35,175 nt of DNA. Source: DATEJJ01 sp039649115 (lineage in GTDB: Bacteria > Actinomycetota > Actinomycetes > Mycobacteriales > Micromonosporaceae). Positions 34,095 to 35,175 of the stretch are shown one piece after another. The notes beneath the pieces are model-generated. The model had not been told where the DNA came from. It saw nothing but the letters and a program-made list of their open reading frames with translations, and ran no database searches. Location: the NCBI GenBank assembly GCA_039649115.1, contig JBBWZQ010000049.1:1-35175 (forward strand). The letters run 5' to 3'. Position 1 is the first letter of the stretch. Each line of letters begins with the position of its first letter. Both the position numbers and the translations under genes were made by a program.

Positions 34095-34520
34095 GTGGCC
34101 TGGTTGTGGCTCGTCATCGGAGTAGCGTTAGCCGTCGCGGAGGTTTTCACCACCACCTTCGTGCTGATCATGTTTTCCGCGGGCGCGCTGGCCGCTGCCC
34201 TCGTGGCAGCGGTCGGCCTGCCGATCTGGCTGCAGATCCTGGCCTTCGGCCTGGTGTCCGCGGCGTCGATGGGCCTGCTGCGACCGGTGATCCAGCGGCA
34301 CCTGCACCAGGGCGGCGGCTCGGCGCCGATGGGCCTGGCGGAGATCGAGGGCTCGGCCGGACTCGTTCTGGAGCGGGTGGACCTGGATCACGGCATGATC
34401 AAGATCGAAGGGGAACTGTGGACCGCCCGCCCCTACGACTCGACGCAGACCTTCGAGCCGGGCGAACGGGTACGCGTCATTGAGATCAAGGGCGCTACCG
34501 CCCTTGTGTGGAAGGAGTAG
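34095..34520 (+). CDS. NfeD family membrane protein
   Basis: A 141-aa protein. TM helices lie at about 3-22 and 24-64 (two or three segments), followed by a C-terminal OB-fold (about 75-141) with GLAEIEGSAGLVLERVDLDH and GERVRVIEIKGATALVWKE. This is the short NfeD form lacking the protease domain, regularly paired with an SPFH protein, as here 2 bp downstream. The pair corresponds to mycobacterial Rv1487-Rv1488. The GTG start at 34095 lacks a strong ribosome-binding site. The likely role is in membrane microdomain organisation. Confidence 0.92.
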   Translation: MAWLWLVIGVALAVAEVFTTTFVLIMFSAGALAAALVAAVGLPIWLQILAFGLVSAASMGLLRPVIQRHLHQGGGSAPMGLAEIEGSAGLVLERVDLDHGMIKIEGELWTARPYDSTQTFEPGERVRVIEIKGATALVWKE

Positions 34521-34522
34521 CG

Positions 34523-35175
34523 GTGTCAGCCGTCGCGATAGTTCTGGTCATCATCGCCGCGTTCGTCGTGCTGTGGGTGGTCGTCACCCTGTACAAGTCG
34601 GTGCGCATCGTGCCGCAGCAGCGGATGGACGTGGTCGAGCGGCTGGGCAGGTACCGCCGGACCCTGGAGCCGGGTTTCAACCTCCTGGTACCGATCCTGG
34701 ACTCAGTACGCTCCAAAGTGGACATGCGGGAGCAGGTGGTCTCCTTCCCGCCGCAGCCCGTGATCACGTCCGACAACCTGGTCGTGTCGATCGACACCGT
34801 GCTCTACTTCCGGGTCGTGGACCCGGTGCGGGCCACCTACGAGATCGCCAACTTCCTGCAGGCGATCGAGCAGCTGACCGTCACCACGCTGCGCAACGTC
34901 ATCGGCTCGCTCGACCTGGAGCGGGCGCTCACCAGCCGCGAGGAGATCAACCGGCACCTGTCCGGCGTGCTCGACGAGACGACCGGCCGGTGGGGCATCA
35001 AGGTGACCCGGGTCGAGATCAAGGCGATCGAGCCGCCGCCGAGCATCCGCGACTCCATGGAGAAGCAGATGCGCGCCGAGCGTGACAAGCGCGCGCAGAT
35101 CCTCACCGCTGAGGGCACGAAGCAGGCCGCCATCCTCCAGGCGGAGGGCGCCCGGCAGGAGTCGATCCTGAAGGC
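34523..35175 (+). CDS. SPFH domain (stomatin/band 7) protein, 3' end outside window
   Basis: The first 217 codons are visible. One N-terminal TM helix (about 3-23) is followed by the SPFH/band-7 domain: IVPQQRMDVVERLGRYRRTL, EPGFNLLVPILDSV, FPPQPVITSDNLVVSIDTVL. The sequence then enters the helical coiled-coil region with EKQMRAERDKRAQILTAEG, where the window ends. These proteins oligomerise on the inner membrane and organise microdomains or regulate membrane proteases. GAAGGAG (34511-34517) precedes GTG 34523 by 5 nt and lies inside the nfeD 3' end, so the two are cotranslated. Confidence 0.95.
   Translation, partial: MSAVAIVLVIIAAFVVLWVVVTLYKSVRIVPQQRMDVVERLGRYRRTLEPGFNLLVPILDSVRSKVDMREQVVSFPPQPVITSDNLVVSIDTVLYFRVVDPVRATYEIANFLQAIEQLTVTTLRNVIGSLDLERALTSREEINRHLSGVLDETTGRWGIKVTRVEIKAIEPPPSIRDSMEKQMRAERDKRAQILTAEGTKQAAILQAEGARQESILK

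Overview
The window looks like chromosomal DNA of a high-GC filamentous actinomycete, most likely Micromonosporaceae (inference). Evidence: strongly G/C-ending codons, frequent GTG/TTG starts, actinobacteria-restricted families (DUF3097, the ~70-aa Cys/His protein, an InhA-type enoyl reductase, a ferrochelatase with extra cysteines), and a gene order matching mycobacterial acn - moxR1 - Rv1480 - Rv1481 - fabG1 - inhA - hemZ - Rv1486c - Rv1487 - Rv1488. No rRNA, tRNA, CRISPR array, transposase or phage gene was seen.

Layout. 1-1557: a RIO-type kinase gene flanked by a truncated, about 98% identical copy of its 5' end upstream and a degenerate, internally deleted remnant downstream. 1558-6172: a chemoreceptor (-) divergent from a large Hsp70-like ATPase/transmembrane/beta-propeller fusion. 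6279-8990: aconitase (-). 9245-15548: a hypothetical protein, a Tat-exported purple acid phosphatase, a lemA-DUF2207 pair ending in a strong hairpin, and a Xaa-Pro aminopeptidase. 15616-19533: asparagine synthetase, an MBL hydrolase coupled to an FlK-like thioesterase, and a Sir2 deacylase. 19530-23614: a tightly coupled minus-strand operon of a small Cys/His protein, YdbS- and YdbT-like PH proteins and a GT39-like membrane glycosyltransferase. 23615-24074: a 460-bp divergent regulatory region with direct repeats and a terminator-like hairpin. 24075-27230: a MoxR-DUF58-VWA operon. 27227-27444: two very short minus-strand reading frames, one a 27-aa membrane microprotein. 27561-30904: fabG-fabI-hemH-HAD operon. 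30954-33981: an Rv1486c-like protein, DUF3097 and a serine beta-lactamase-like hydrolase. 34095-35175: NfeD and SPFH (stomatin-like) genes, the latter cut by the window end.

Together this is a core-metabolism neighbourhood (TCA cycle, fatty-acid elongation, haem synthesis) joined to envelope functions (MoxR/VWA, NfeD/SPFH, PH-domain proteins, glycosyltransferase, exported phosphatase). The less ordinary signals are the duplicated and decaying RIO kinase locus, the Hsp70-propeller fusion, the microproteins near moxR/fabG, a possible small RNA at about 23.8 kb, and roughly four-fold enrichment of the hexamer GGTACC.
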